NCBI GenBank assembly: GCA_002733495.1
Contig: NVVV01000003.1
Coordinates: 44,493 to 108,492, forward strand
Reading direction: 5' to 3'
Source of the DNA: Robiginitomaculum sp.
GTDB taxonomy: Bacteria; Pseudomonadota; Alphaproteobacteria; Caulobacterales; Maricaulaceae
Length of the DNA: 64,000 bases
The position numbers and the translations under genes were made by a program. This document shows, one piece after another, positions 28,205 to 37,986 of the stretch. Numbering within the stretch: the stretch's first letter is position 1; every line of letters starts with the position of its first letter. The notes beneath the pieces are model-generated. The model was not told the DNA's origin and did not search any database. It worked only from the letters and a program-made list of their open reading frames with translations.

Positions 28205-29149
28205 CTATTTGGATTGTGATGGTCGCCAGACGTCTGTTTCTGCAATCGCGGTAAAGGGGGCGAAAAAGCCGCCACCCGCACCGCCGCCAATAAGGTATAT
28301 GGCCTCGCCCAGCGTGACGGCCTTGGCCCCGGTGCGCGGCGCGGGCATAGGCTCGGCTTGGGTCCATTGGCCGACTTCAATATCCAAAACCCAATGGTCC
28401 GAAAGGGAGACGCCTCTGCCACCGCTTCTGCCGCCAAGAACGTGAATTTCGCCCTTAAATACGGTTACGGCATGGCCAGAACGGGCGCTGGGCATCGCCG
28501 GGCCTTGGGTCCAGCTGTTCGTGCTGGTGTCAAAAATATGCACGACGGCGGTGGGGTTGGCGGCGGGACCGCCACCAATAACGTAAATGTTCTGGCCCAG
28601 CGCAACAGCTGCCAGATCCCGGCTGTCGCTCAATCCTTGCTCCAGAATATGCCATTGGCGTTTTTGCGGTGAGTAGACGAAGGCTTTTTCCGCATCCGGG
28701 CCAGTGCCGCCAAAGGCATAGAGCTTTCCTGCTGCCGCAACCAAAGCAAAATTGGCCCGAGCCGATGGCATGCTTGGGCCTTGCACCCAGCCGTCATTGA
28801 TGGGGTCAAACTCCCACATGCGCTCTGTCGGATGGCCATTCGTATCGGCTGCATAACCGCCAGCGGCGTAAAGTTTGCCACCAATTTCTGCCATGCCAAA
28901 GGATTCAAGGCCGACCGGCAGGTCCGCATCAATCCGCCATCCGCCCATGCCTGGCTGATAGGTCTCTGTATTGCCAAGCGGCATCAAAATGCCCGAGCCG
29001 CCAACAGCATAAATCTTGTTTTGTAAAACCACGACCCCAAGGCCAGCACGGCCAGTTTGCAGCGGCGCACCGGAGGTCCAACTACCTGCAAGGGCAGGGC
29101 AAAGGATCAGAAGCCAGAAAAGAAAACCCAAAACAAACGCATTACGCAT
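28205..29149 (-). CDS. Secreted Kelch-repeat protein
   Basis: 314 residues. A signal peptide (LGFLFWLLILCPALAG) precedes about five Kelch motifs, seen as repeated GGK/GGG-type strands: YAVGGSGILMPLGNTETY, YAAGGYAAD, YAFGGTGPDAEK, YVIGGGPAAN and HVLGGRSGGRG, each with a downstream W and PMP-like turn. These fold as a beta-propeller. Such secreted propellers often bind carbohydrate or protein, but no partner can be named. ATG 29149 is favoured over 29161 because GGAG lies 6 bases ahead. It follows the lysozyme gene on the same strand with 93 bases between. Confidence 0.85.
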   Translation of the reverse strand: MRNAFVLGFLFWLLILCPALAGSWTSGAPLQTGRAGLGVVVLQNKIYAVGGSGILMPLGNTETYQPGMGGWRIDADLPVGLESFGMAEIGGKLYAAGGYAADTNGHPTERMWEFDPINDGWVQGPSMPSARANFALVAAAGKLYAFGGTGPDAEKAFVYSPQKRQWHILEQGLSDSRDLAAVALGQNIYVIGGGPAANPTAVVHIFDTSTNSWTQGPAMPSARSGHAVTVFKGEIHVLGGRSGGRGVSLSDHWVLDIEVGQWTQAEPMPAPRTGAKAVTLGEAIYLIGGGAGGGFFAPFTAIAETDVWRPSQSK

Positions 29150-29172
29150 GAACATCTCCAAAAACGCTTAAC

Positions 29173-30576
29173 CTATAACAAAATTAAAGTAGCCAGCCCA
29201 AGAAAGACAAAAAAGCCAATAACATCCGTGGCCGTGGTGACAAACACCGAAGAAGCCACGGCAGGATCCGCGCCCAGTTTTTTCAGGCCCAGGGGCACGA
29301 GAATACCCGCTAGACCCGCAATCAGCAAATTGATCAACATTGCCGCGCCAATTACCACCGACAGAAGAACCGAATGGAACCATAAATAGGCAATGGGCCC
29401 CATGATCGCGGCAAATATAAGGCCGTTAATCAGGCCGGCTGTGATTTCGCGCAAGATAATGCGGCGCACATTGGCCGAGGTAATATCACGCGAGGCGATG
29501 GCCCGAACCGCGACGGCCAAGCCTTGTGTGCCCGCATTGCCGCCCATGGACGCCACGATGGGGGCCAGCACCGCCAGTGCCACAATCTTAGCAATAATAT
29601 CGCTGAACATGGCAATAACGCCAGAGGCAAGAATGGCCGTTCCCAGGTTTATGGCTAGCCAGGGCACACGGCTGCGCACCGTTTCCAAAATAGTATCGGC
29701 CAGCCCGGCCTCATTTACACCGGCCAGCGCCAACATGTCTTCGGTGTGCTCTTCTTGCAGCACTTCGACAATGTCATCGACCATAATCATGCCGGTCAGG
29801 CGGCCTTCGGCATCCACCACAGGGGCCGAGGGCAGATCATATTTCTCAAAAAGATAGGCCGCGTCTTCCTGGTCCATTTGCGGCGTTACTACGGCGCGCA
29901 AGGGGGCCATTACCTCAGTCAGCGTGGTCGCCGGTTTTGCCCGCAATAACGATGACAGGGCCACACTGCCTATGGGGTGAAAGGCCGGGTCAACAACATA
30001 CACTTCGTAAAATATCTCGGGCAGCGTGTCCGGAGGCGCTTTGCGCACATGGTCAATTAACTGCCCAACGGTCCAGAACTGCGGCGCGGTGACAAACTCG
30101 CGCTGCATCAGCCGGCCAGCACTGTCTTCCTCAAATTTCAGGCTGTTCTTGATAGAATCGCGGATACCCGGTTCCAGAATGCTCAGGACACCATCGCGCA
30201 AACGCTCGCCCAGCTCTTCAATAAGCTGAACCGCGTCATCAAATTCCATGTCATTGATGGCGTCAGCGATTTGCGTTGGGTTCAGTGATTCGACAACGTC
30301 TTCCAACGCATCGTCAGACAATTCTGCCAGAACGTCACCGCCAAAGGCCTCGGGGGCCAGTCGCGCGGCGGCTTGTGTTTCATTGGCCGAAAGCTGTTCC
30401 ACAACGTCGGCGGCATCTGCCGGATCCAGCTCATCCAGTGCTTTTCCAACGCCTGTGGCATCGCGCTGGGCCACCGCAATACGCACCTCATCAACGACTT
30501 GGGTGTCAACATGAACGCCACGGGTCAGCTCTTCGGTGGTCGAGGCATTGTCGCGCGGATTTTTATTCTCGCTCAT
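29173..30576 (-). CDS. mgtE: Magnesium transporter MgtE
   Basis: 467 residues. Imports Mg2+ (and possibly Co2+). Order: N-terminal cytoplasmic superhelical domain (LDELDPADAADVVEQL), two CBS domains (PIGSVALSSLL; APVVDAEGRLTGMIMVDD), and a five-helix pore domain with GNAGTQGLAVAVRAIA and the C-terminal PLGLKKLGADPAVASSVFVTTATDVIGF, all typical. The CBS and N domains sense cytosolic Mg2+. It is divergent from the dipeptidase gene, with about 175 bases between the start codons. No M-box-like riboswitch structure is evident in that gap. Confidence 0.95.
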   Translation of the reverse strand: MSENKNPRDNASTTEELTRGVHVDTQVVDEVRIAVAQRDATGVGKALDELDPADAADVVEQLSANETQAAARLAPEAFGGDVLAELSDDALEDVVESLNPTQIADAINDMEFDDAVQLIEELGERLRDGVLSILEPGIRDSIKNSLKFEEDSAGRLMQREFVTAPQFWTVGQLIDHVRKAPPDTLPEIFYEVYVVDPAFHPIGSVALSSLLRAKPATTLTEVMAPLRAVVTPQMDQEDAAYLFEKYDLPSAPVVDAEGRLTGMIMVDDIVEVLQEEHTEDMLALAGVNEAGLADTILETVRSRVPWLAINLGTAILASGVIAMFSDIIAKIVALAVLAPIVASMGGNAGTQGLAVAVRAIASRDITSANVRRIILREITAGLINGLIFAAIMGPIAYLWFHSVLLSVVIGAAMLINLLIAGLAGILVPLGLKKLGADPAVASSVFVTTATDVIGFFVFLGLATLILL

Positions 30577-30752
30577 GGCGTGGCCTCAATCATGCGAATG
30601 CATCGTGCGAAGCATAGAGAAAGCTGCTTCGTAAATCGAGCCATATCACACAGTGTTTTCCGAATAGGTTTGTGCTCGAAACATGCTTCTCTTTATGCCT
30701 TTGGATTTTACCGGACAAGGGTTAGCCTGCGCTTCGGTTTAAGGAGAGTGTC

Positions 30753-31913
30753 ATGGCAATATTTTCACGGCGTAATGTTCTGGTGGGGGGCGGCGTTTTG
30801 GCTGCCGGTGCGCTTGGCGGCGGCTATTATTTTCGCGCGCGAAAAGATGTTCCCATCGGTTTTGATCTTAGCGACAGCGAGCTTGCCGCTGCGCGGGCCT
30901 TTCTGGCCGCCAACCCCGCATTTGACAGCCATGCCCATCCGGGGCGTACTTTTGTACGCGGGGCCACGGGGCTGGCCCCAAAGCTAAAGCTTTATAAGGC
31001 GCTGGGCAGTTTCGAGAAAAAGACGGTGGCTGATATGCATGCGGGGGGCATGGCGGCCTCTTCCTTTGCCACAGTCTCTGACTTTCAGGTGCTCAACCTT
31101 GGCGATCACGGCCTGTCCGCACAGCGCGACTTTGCCCCCGGCGAATCCTATGCCAGCTATCAGCGGCAAATTGCCAATTTAAAAGCGCTGGCAAGTAATG
31201 GATTGGTCCAGCCGCTTTATGTTCCGGGTGATTTGCAGGCGGCACGCAAAGCGGGGGCGATCGGGGCGTGGTTTACCGCCGAGGGCGGGGACTTTCTTGA
31301 AGGCAAACCTTCGCGTGTGCACAGCGCCTATTCCGATGGTCTGCGTGCCATCACCCTTATGCATTATCGCACCAACGAGTTGGGCGATATTATGACCGCG
31401 CCGCCGGTGCATAACGGCCTGACGGGGGCGGGCAAGGCCATCATCAAAACCATGAATGACATTGGTATGGTGGTGGATACGGCCCATGCCTCCGAAGAAA
31501 TGGTGCGCGGTATTTTAAAGGTTTCGCGCGCGCCGGTTCTGTGTTCGCACACGCATATTCTGGGCAAGGGTGTGCCCGCCATTGCCCGGTTTATCTCGGC
31601 TGATCTGGCACGCGAAATTGCCGCCGAAGGGGGAATGGTTGGTTTGTGGCCAGCGGGCTTTGGCATAGCCACCCTGTCAGGGATGGTGGATCGCGCCTTC
31701 GCGCTGGTGGATTTGCTTGGGGCAGATCATGTGTGTCTGGGCACTGATATGGATGCCAATTACAAGCCGGTAATGGAAACCTATCGCAAGACGCCCTGGC
31801 TGGTTGGGGGCCTGTTGAAGCGCGGTATGAGCCAAGAAGATACCGCCAAGCTGATGGGCGGCAATATTATGCGTCTTTGGAAAGGTGCCATTGCACAGGG
31901 TCAAAACGCATAA
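30753..31913 (+). CDS. Membrane dipeptidase, peptidase family M19, with Tat-like signal
   Basis: 386 residues. Family M19 (renal dipeptidase-like) zinc enzyme that cleaves dipeptides. Zinc-binding residues are seen in DSHAHPG (HxH), TAEGGDFLEG (bridging Glu), VVDTAHASEEM and LCSHTHILG (His), and GTDMDANYKPV (Asp). The N terminus SRRNVLVGGGVLAAGALGG is a Tat-like twin-arginine signal, so the enzyme should fold before export and act in the periplasm. Start ATG 30753 has AAGGAG 8 bases ahead. A RidA lipoprotein gene follows 34 bases after the stop. Confidence 0.92.
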   Translation: MAIFSRRNVLVGGGVLAAGALGGGYYFRARKDVPIGFDLSDSELAAARAFLAANPAFDSHAHPGRTFVRGATGLAPKLKLYKALGSFEKKTVADMHAGGMAASSFATVSDFQVLNLGDHGLSAQRDFAPGESYASYQRQIANLKALASNGLVQPLYVPGDLQAARKAGAIGAWFTAEGGDFLEGKPSRVHSAYSDGLRAITLMHYRTNELGDIMTAPPVHNGLTGAGKAIIKTMNDIGMVVDTAHASEEMVRGILKVSRAPVLCSHTHILGKGVPAIARFISADLAREIAAEGGMVGLWPAGFGIATLSGMVDRAFALVDLLGADHVCLGTDMDANYKPVMETYRKTPWLVGGLLKRGMSQEDTAKLMGGNIMRLWKGAIAQGQNA

Positions 31914-31947
31914 ACCTCGCTTAGCTGAGTTTAAAAGGGAAAAGAAA

Positions 31948-32433
31948 ATGATGAAAAGAATGAAAAAAATGATCACATGCGCCCTGGCACTTGGTGCGCT
32001 TGGTGCCTGCGCCAACATAGACTACACCGCCCCCGCCATTGCGTCGGCAATGGAGACCATCAGCGTTCCCGGCGGGCGCACTTTGGGGCCGTATTCACAG
32101 GCCGTGCGGGCTGGTGACTATGTGTTCCTGTCAGGCATTATTGCCCTGAATAACAAGACCGGGAAATTCGCAGAGGCAGAAATAGAGCCACAAACCCGGC
32201 AGGTGTTCGCCAATTTAAAAGACGTGCTGGCGGCGGCGGGGCTGGGGCTGGATGATGTAGTCAAAACTACGGTGTTTTTGAAAAACCCTAAAGACTTTGC
32301 CCCGATGAACGTCATCTATGCCGAGTATTTCAAAGACCATAAACCGGCGCGCTCTACGGTGCCGGGGGTGGATTGGGGGCGTCCTGATCTGTTGATCGAG
32401 ATCGAGGCGATTGCCTATGCGCCGCGCCGCTAG
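31948..32433 (+). CDS. RidA-family protein with a lipoprotein signal
   Basis: 161 residues. Residues 1-22 form a lipoprotein signal with lipobox LALGALGACAN (Cys in the +1 position). From about residue 35 a RidA/YjgF fold follows: GPYSQAVRAGDYVFLSGI, LAAAGLGLDDVVKTTVFLKN and ARSTVPGVDWGRPDLLIEIEA carry the usual Arg and Glu positions. Cytosolic RidA hydrolyses reactive enamine/imine intermediates; here the protein would be exported. AAAGGGA precedes ATG 31948. It probably shares an operon with the upstream dipeptidase gene. The last 4 bases overlap the convergent membrane protein gene. Confidence 0.9.
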   Translation: MMKRMKKMITCALALGALGACANIDYTAPAIASAMETISVPGGRTLGPYSQAVRAGDYVFLSGIIALNNKTGKFAEAEIEPQTRQVFANLKDVLAAAGLGLDDVVKTTVFLKNPKDFAPMNVIYAEYFKDHKPARSTVPGVDWGRPDLLIEIEAIAYAPRR

Positions 32434-32975
32434 CGTTTAAGGCGGCGCACCAGCGCCATCATGCTCAACATGCCTGCGGCCCCAATGACCAAAGAGACCG
32501 AGATCCATTTCAGCGATGTGAACACGCTGGCCATGCGGGCAAGGCCGGTCATGGTGTCGGGGTATTGCAGGGCCATAACAATAATCGAAGTGTTTTCCGC
32601 CAGATCAAAGATCAGGGCGGCAAAGGGCAAATGCGCCAGCATGATCCAGCCCTTGTGCGTCAGCCCCAAAAAATGGGTGGTCAGGGTGATCAAAACGGCA
32701 AACAGGCTTGAATAAATCAGCGGGTAGGCGGTATCCAGAGTGGAGGAGACCAGCACGCGGGTTTTGCGCCCTTCCTCGCCAAGTGCCGACAGATTGGTAT
32801 AGACCTGATCCGGGGTGTAGCTGAACATCAGGTCCAGCGGCGGGTTATCAGCGCTGTCGCCCATGCCCTGCATCAAAAGTCTGAACACCACCAGATAAAG
32901 CACCAGAAGTACCAAAAACAGCGGCCAGCTGGACAGGCGTTGCAATAAAGGGCGGCGGACGGCGTGTTCAGTCAT
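32430..32975 (-). CDS. Small integral membrane protein, unrecognised family
   Basis: 181 residues from ATG 32975, with four to five hydrophobic helices: LFLVLLVLYLVVFRLLM near the N terminus, AYPLIYSSLFAVLITLTTHFL, GWIMLAHLPFAALIFDLAE, and WISVSLVIGAAGMLSMMALV near the C terminus. No catalytic motif is recognised. An upstream in-frame start is at 33110, but it would overlap the divergent sdaA start. Its last 4 bases overlap the RidA gene stop (CTAG shared by both stops). Confidence 0.75.
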   Translation of the reverse strand: MTEHAVRRPLLQRLSSWPLFLVLLVLYLVVFRLLMQGMGDSADNPPLDLMFSYTPDQVYTNLSALGEEGRKTRVLVSSTLDTAYPLIYSSLFAVLITLTTHFLGLTHKGWIMLAHLPFAALIFDLAENTSIIVMALQYPDTMTGLARMASVFTSLKWISVSLVIGAAGMLSMMALVRRLKR

Positions 32976-33100
32976 AAGAGGTTTCGTTTCATCGCTTGGG
33001 GTAAAAAGTATATATAGCTTTTTATTGCAGGGTTTCGGGGTTGGCAAATACGCCGCTTTTGGCTTAAGCCAGTTTTGGAAACTAACATCAGGCAAAATAA

Positions 33101-34474
33101 ATGCTGTCATCCTTTGATCTTTTCAAGGTCGGTCTTGGGCCGTCCAGTTCGCACACCACCGGGCCAATGAAAGCGGCCTTGCGCTTTGTGCACTATCTGG
33201 CGGCGCAGATGCAGGCGCAAAAGGTGCACAAGCTTGACGTGCGGCTCTATGGCTCATTGGCCCTGACCGGGGCGGGTCACCATACGGACCGGGCGGTGCT
33301 GTTGGGCTTGTCGGGCCTGCGCCCTGAAACCCTGATCCCGTCCGATGCCGATGCGGCAATCGCTGCCATTCAGAAAAGCCAAACCCTGATGCTGGGCGGG
33401 AAGATAAAAATAGACTTTGACCCCAAAGCCGATATTCGTTTTGAGGGCCAGACCAGCCTGCCGTTTCATACCAATGGATTGCGCTTTAATGCCTTTAATG
33501 GGGACGGTGATCTGATCGCCAGCCGAATTTATTATTCCGTTGGTGGTGGCTTTGTCGTGGACGAAGACGAGGCCGGGCGCAATGCCCGCGATGATGTGAC
33601 CATCACGCCAAAACATCCCTTTACCAATAGCGAAGAATTGCTGGCACAGGCCGATGAGGCTGGCCTGAGTATTGCGCAGGTGATGCTGGAAAATGAGTGC
33701 GCTCATCGCCCCCGCGCCGAGGTGCTGGCTGGGCTGGATGACATCTGGGGGCATATGCAGGCCTCGATGAATCATGGCTTGCGCCGCGAAGGCATGTTGC
33801 CGGGCACCCTGAAGGTACGCCGCCGTGCGCCGGGTCTTTATCTGAAACTGCGGGTGAATAATCCGGACCCGAAACAATCCTGCGAGCGTTCAGACTGGGT
33901 CAACCTTTGGGCCATGGCGGTGAACGAGGAAAACGCTTCGGGTGGGCGCGTGGTCACCGCCCCAACAAACGGCGCCGCCGGGGTCTTGCCTGCGGTGATC
34001 AATTATTACCAGCACTTTGTGCCGGGGGCCGATGGTGATGGCGTGCGCAATTTCTTGCTCACGGCTGCGGCTATTGGCGGCTTGTACAAGCGTAACGCCT
34101 CTATTTCCGGGGCCGAAGTTGGCTGTCAGGGCGAAGTGGGCGTGGCCTGTTCCATGGCCGCCGGGGCCTTGGCGGCGGTGCTGGGCGGCACCAATGCGCA
34201 AATCGAAAATGCCGCCGAAATTGGTATGGAGCACAATCTGGGCATGACCTGCGATCCGGTCGGCGGGCTGGTGCAAATCCCTTGCATTGAGCGCAATGCC
34301 TTTGGCGCGGCCATGGCCATTCAGGCGGCACGGCTGGCTTTGCTCGGCGATGGGAAACACGCCATCAGTCTGGACGAAGTGATCAAGACCATGTTCGAGA
34401 CGGGCCGCGATATGAGCACCAAATACAAGGAAACCTCGCAAGGGGGCCTCGCGGTCAATATCGTCGAGTGCTGA
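33101..34474 (+). CDS. sdaA: L-serine ammonia-lyase (L-serine dehydratase)
   Basis: 457 residues, matching the single-chain bacterial enzyme. Converts L-serine to pyruvate and ammonia with an oxygen-sensitive [4Fe-4S] cluster. The N-terminal domain starts [25 protein letters not shown], and the C-terminal catalytic domain has [20 protein letters not shown] and [22 protein letters not shown], which hold the cluster cysteines. [17 protein letters not shown] is the family C terminus. It stands alone in its direction. Confidence 0.96.
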   Translation: MLSSFDLFKVGLGPSSSHTTGPMKAALRFVHYLAAQMQAQKVHKLDVRLYGSLALTGAGHHTDRAVLLGLSGLRPETLIPSDADAAIAAIQKSQTLMLGGKIKIDFDPKADIRFEGQTSLPFHTNGLRFNAFNGDGDLIASRIYYSVGGGFVVDEDEAGRNARDDVTITPKHPFTNSEELLAQADEAGLSIAQVMLENECAHRPRAEVLAGLDDIWGHMQASMNHGLRREGMLPGTLKVRRRAPGLYLKLRVNNPDPKQSCERSDWVNLWAMAVNEENASGGRVVTAPTNGAAGVLPAVINYYQHFVPGADGDGVRNFLLTAAAIGGLYKRNASISGAEVGCQGEVGVACSMAAGALAAVLGGTNAQIENAAEIGMEHNLGMTCDPVGGLVQIPCIERNAFGAAMAIQAARLALLGDGKHAISLDEVIKTMFETGRDMSTKYKETSQGGLAVNIVEC

Positions 34475-35009
34475 ATGGGTGGCATTGCCCCATCCTTCGA
34501 CAAGCTCAGGATGAGGGAACACCAGACCAGGGTTCCCGTCCTTGAGCCGGGATCTATATAGCGTTCATTTCAGAATGGACCCCGGACTAAATCCGGGGCC
34601 CTGCTACCCCTGAGCCTGTCGAAGGGTGAAAGGGCAATATGCTTCATTTGTCATTGCCGGGCGCGTTTCGGCAATCCAGATTAGCCTTAAAAAGGTACTG
34701 GATTACCCGGATAAACCGGGTAATGACACAGAGAACATAATACCCTCATTTTGCGTTTCGCTTCGTCTTCTCATGCGTCCTTCGCCAACACAGATCACCC
34801 CGTATTTTATGCCTGAATTTGCATGATTGAGCCTAAATTGACCCTTATTTACCCCTTAATTACCCTTAATTACCCCTAAAAATCGGGTATAAATCGCGCT
34901 TATAGGCCGCAAGCCGGGCGGCTGGTCACGCGCTATGGGCGCAAGTTATCCGCCTTTGCCCGGGCGGCATTACAATAGGCTGACTTGAAAGATCAGACAG
35001 GTGGTGAAA
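34475..35009. other. Gene-free stretch with mixed dispersed repeats
   Basis: Family D half-elements at 34491-34515 and 34606-34626 flank a family C copy at 34528-34603. A family A copy follows at 34650-34727. After these, an AT-rich run at 34841-34877 repeats short ACCCCTTAATT-type units. No gene is convincing here; a 66-codon frame at 34626 runs through the repeats and lacks protein-like features. Confidence 0.7.
34491..34727. repeat. Cluster of dispersed repeats (families D, C, A)
   Basis: Family D (ATCCTTCGACAAGCTCAGG), family C (GACCCCGGACTAAATCCGGG), and family A (GTCATTGCCGG... GGGTAATGAC) follow each other. Each is palindromic or half-palindromic, so the transcript would fold into several hairpins downstream of sdaA. 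Confidence 0.8.
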
Positions 35010-36584
35010 TTACTTTGTTGCCAGCTCCTCAAACCCTTCGGGCGCTTTGCGGTGGTGGGTCGCCTGTTCATAGGCATAGGCCAGTTTGAATAATGTGCCT
35101 TCGGCATAAGGGCGCGCCACTATTTGTAGCCCGGCGGGCAAATGCCCATAGGTATAGCCCATGGGTACGGTGATGGCGGGCAGGCCAGTGCTGGGCGCAA
35201 GGCTTTGGGAATTGTCGCCCTTATATTCCTCGCGGCCTTTATCAAGGTGCGCGGGTGGATTGCTCCAGCTTGGGTAAATCAGGGCATCCAGATGGTGCGC
35301 ATTCATGGCGTCCAGCACATCCTTGCGATAGCTGGCGCGCAAGGGGTTGTCCAGATAACGCTGGCAAGGCTCGTCCCAGTCTTCGGGGGCGCGCGTCGCG
35401 GGGAAGGCCGAAAAATACTCGAGCCCGCCTTTGGCATCAGGGCCATAAAGGCCGTTTTCCAGCACGGTATTGACGTCTTTAAACGGCGCCTTGTCGCCAA
35501 GCGTTTTTAGATATTGCGCCATGTCATAGCGAAAGCTGGGACAATTGTTCTCACGATCAATATGGCTTTGCATGTCCTTGATGGTCAGTGGATCAATAAT
35601 TTCTGCCCCGGCGGCTGTTAAATCAACCAGCGCCTTAGCAAAAACCGCCAGTACCTGTGGGTCTGCTTCCTTTGTCTCAACAAATTCGCGCAACACACCA
35701 AGGCGAGCGCCTTTCAGGCCATTGGCATCCAGAAAAGCGGTATAGTCATCAGCCTTTTTGTCTTTGCCTTCGGCGGTGATCGGGTCGGCGGGGTCATAGC
35801 CTGCGACCACGTTGAACATAATGGCCGTATCGCGGACGCTGCGGGTCATGGGGCCAGCAATGTCCCGGTCCGCAATCAACGGGATCACCCCGTCGCGGCT
35901 GGTCAGGCCCATGGTCGAGCGAATGCCCACCAGTGCCAGATGTGACGAGGGCCCACGTATGGAATTGCCGGTGTCTGAGCCTAGCCCGGCAAGGGCAAAG
36001 CTGGCCGCGACCGCCGAGGCCGTGCCCCCGGAAGAGCCAGCGGGCACCCGGCCCAGATCATAGGCATTGGCCGTGGTACCAAAGGAAGACGAGATGGTTT
36101 CGCGTGGGCTGAACGCCCATTCGGCCATATTGGTTTTAGCAATGATGATGGCATCGGCCTCGCGTAAACGGCGCACCATAAAGGCATCATCGGGCGGCGT
36201 GCTGTCTTTGAGAGCGATTGAGCCGCCGGTGGTGGGAAAGTCATACGTGTCAAAATTGTCTTTAACCACCACGGGCACGCAATAAAGCGGGCCAAGCTTT
36301 TCCCCGGTTATGCGGGCGGCATCCATGGCTTCGGCCCGGTTCAGCGCATTGTCATTGATCATAATAATGGCGTTCAGATCGCGCGCCTTGTCATAGGCCG
36401 CAATGCGGGCCAGCTCACCCTTTATTACCGCTTTGCAGGTGGTGAGCCGTCGTTCCAGTGCCTTGTGCAAGCCGTCAATACTGGCCTCGACCAAAGGGAA
36501 TGGCTGAGGTGCCGTTGATTTTGGGCTGCACGCCATCAGCGCGAGCGGCAAAGCGAGAAGAGCAAGGGATGAGACTAGGCGCAT
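35010..36584 (-). CDS. Amidase-signature lipoprotein
   Basis: 524 residues. The signal ends with lipobox LPLALMACS (Cys +1). The amidase-signature triad is visible: Lys in CVPVVVKDNFDTYDFPTT, the cis-Ser in GRVPAGSSGGTASAVAASF, and the nucleophile Ser in LGSDTGNSIRGPSS. Together they fit a Ser-cisSer-Lys hydrolase of amides. The family includes enzymes on many substrates, and no substrate can be assigned. The lipidated form would place it in the envelope. It is transcribed away from the neighbouring aminopeptidase-like gene with about 100 bases between the starts. Confidence 0.9.
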   Translation of the reverse strand: MRLVSSLALLALPLALMACSPKSTAPQPFPLVEASIDGLHKALERRLTTCKAVIKGELARIAAYDKARDLNAIIMINDNALNRAEAMDAARITGEKLGPLYCVPVVVKDNFDTYDFPTTGGSIALKDSTPPDDAFMVRRLREADAIIIAKTNMAEWAFSPRETISSSFGTTANAYDLGRVPAGSSGGTASAVAASFALAGLGSDTGNSIRGPSSHLALVGIRSTMGLTSRDGVIPLIADRDIAGPMTRSVRDTAIMFNVVAGYDPADPITAEGKDKKADDYTAFLDANGLKGARLGVLREFVETKEADPQVLAVFAKALVDLTAAGAEIIDPLTIKDMQSHIDRENNCPSFRYDMAQYLKTLGDKAPFKDVNTVLENGLYGPDAKGGLEYFSAFPATRAPEDWDEPCQRYLDNPLRASYRKDVLDAMNAHHLDALIYPSWSNPPAHLDKGREEYKGDNSQSLAPSTGLPAITVPMGYTYGHLPAGLQIVARPYAEGTLFKLAYAYEQATHHRKAPEGFEELATK

Positions 36585-36687
36585 AATGACTTCCTGACCT
36601 GTGTTCAGGTTCAGCTTGCCACAGGATCGGTTTTAGGCAAACCAGCAAATTATTCTAAAAGGCGCAGAATCAGGGCAGGGTGGTGCC

Positions 36688-37986
36688 ATGATTGATGCAC
36701 AGACCATGCAGGCGGGCGAAGACATGCACGCCCTGGCCACGCGATTGTTTCCCATTTGCCGCAGCCTGACCGGCGATGGGGTGCGCCAAACCCTCTCTAT
36801 CTTGCAAGAGCATTTGCCGGACTTGAATATTCATGAAGTGCCCAGTGGCCGGGGGTGTTTTGACTGGGCCATACCCGCAGAGTGGAACATTCGTGAAGCC
36901 TGGGTTGAGGGGCCGGATGGGCAGCGCGTGGTGGATTTTAAGGACCATAATCTGCATGTGGTTGGCTATTCCACACCTGTGGACAGGCAAATCGATCTGG
37001 AGGAATTACAAGGCCATTTGCATTCTTTACCGGAATTGCCAGATGCCATCCCCTATATCACGTCATATTATCAGGAACGTTGGGGCTTTTGCCTGAGCGA
37101 GCATCAGCGCCAGAGCCTAAAATCTGGCACATATCGGGTGAAAATCGATGCGGATTTGAACCCGACAGGCAGCCTCACCTATGGGGAGCTGCTGATCCCC
37201 GGGCAAAGTAATGAAGAGGTTTTCCTTTCAACCTATGTGTGTCACCCGAGCATGGCCAATAATGAGCTTTCAGGCCCGATGGTGGCAACATGGCTGGCCA
37301 AATGGCTGGCCAGCGCGCCGCGCCGGTATAGCTATCGCATTGTGTTTATTCCCGAAACCATTGGGTCGATCTGTTACCTTTCGCACCATCTGGTGCACCT
37401 GAAATCCTATGTGAAAGCGGGCTTTAATCTGACCTGCATTGGGGACGAGCGGGCCTTTTCCTATCTGCCCAGCCGGGCGGGTGATACGCTGTCTGACCGC
37501 GCGGCACGGCATGTTTTATCGCATCTGGCCCCGGATTATCTCAAATATGACTGGCTCAGCCGGGGCAGTGACGAGCGGCAATATTGCGCCCCCGGCGTGG
37601 ATTTGCCGATCGCCAGTATTATGCGCTCGAAATATCATGAATACCCTGAGTACCATACCTCGCTGGATGATCTGAACTTTGTCACCCCCAAAGGCCTTGC
37701 CGGTGGCTATCTGGCGGTACGCCGGGCACTGGAGGTGATCGAGGCCAACCAAGTCTGGCGGGCAACAACCCTGTGCGAGCCGCAAATGGGAAAACGGGGG
37801 CTGTATTCCACACTGGGCACCCGCGCGCCCGAAGTGGCAACGCGCTTGCGCATGCATATTTTATCGTATGCGGATGGGAATCATGATCTTTTGGCTCTGG
37901 CGGAAAAATTGCGCACCCCGGCCTGGGAATTGATACCCTTTATCGAAGAACTGGCGGCGCATGGATTGTTGGAGGATGTGGGATGA
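36688..37986 (+). CDS. DUF4910-type aminopeptidase-like protein with C-terminal winged helix
   Basis: 432 residues. N-terminal ATRLFPICRSLTGDGVRQTL and HEVPSGRGCFDWAIPAEW are typical for this family. A metallopeptidase-like core has FLSTYVCHPSMANNELSGP (His and acidic residues), FIPETIGSICYL (Glu) and YPEYHTSLDDL (His), similar to M28-type enzymes. The C terminus (HDLLALAEKLRTPAWELIPFIEELAAHGLLED) looks like a winged helix. Such genes are common in polysaccharide clusters, but the substrate is unknown. Its last 4 bases overlap the methyltransferase gene. Confidence 0.82.
   Translation: MIDAQTMQAGEDMHALATRLFPICRSLTGDGVRQTLSILQEHLPDLNIHEVPSGRGCFDWAIPAEWNIREAWVEGPDGQRVVDFKDHNLHVVGYSTPVDRQIDLEELQGHLHSLPELPDAIPYITSYYQERWGFCLSEHQRQSLKSGTYRVKIDADLNPTGSLTYGELLIPGQSNEEVFLSTYVCHPSMANNELSGPMVATWLAKWLASAPRRYSYRIVFIPETIGSICYLSHHLVHLKSYVKAGFNLTCIGDERAFSYLPSRAGDTLSDRAARHVLSHLAPDYLKYDWLSRGSDERQYCAPGVDLPIASIMRSKYHEYPEYHTSLDDLNFVTPKGLAGGYLAVRRALEVIEANQVWRATTLCEPQMGKRGLYSTLGTRAPEVATRLRMHILSYADGNHDLLALAEKLRTPAWELIPFIEELAAHGLLEDVG

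Noticed and set aside
30577..30752. Possible Mg2+ riboswitch upstream of mgtE
   Set aside because: No M-box-like or other long helical pattern could be traced in this gap.
34491..34626. Insertion sequence or transposase in the repeat clusters
   Set aside because: No transposase-like frame lies between the repeats; they are short non-coding palindromes.
34626..34826. 66-codon frame after sdaA
   Set aside because: Runs through family A repeat and AT-rich DNA without recognisable motifs or a good ribosome site.
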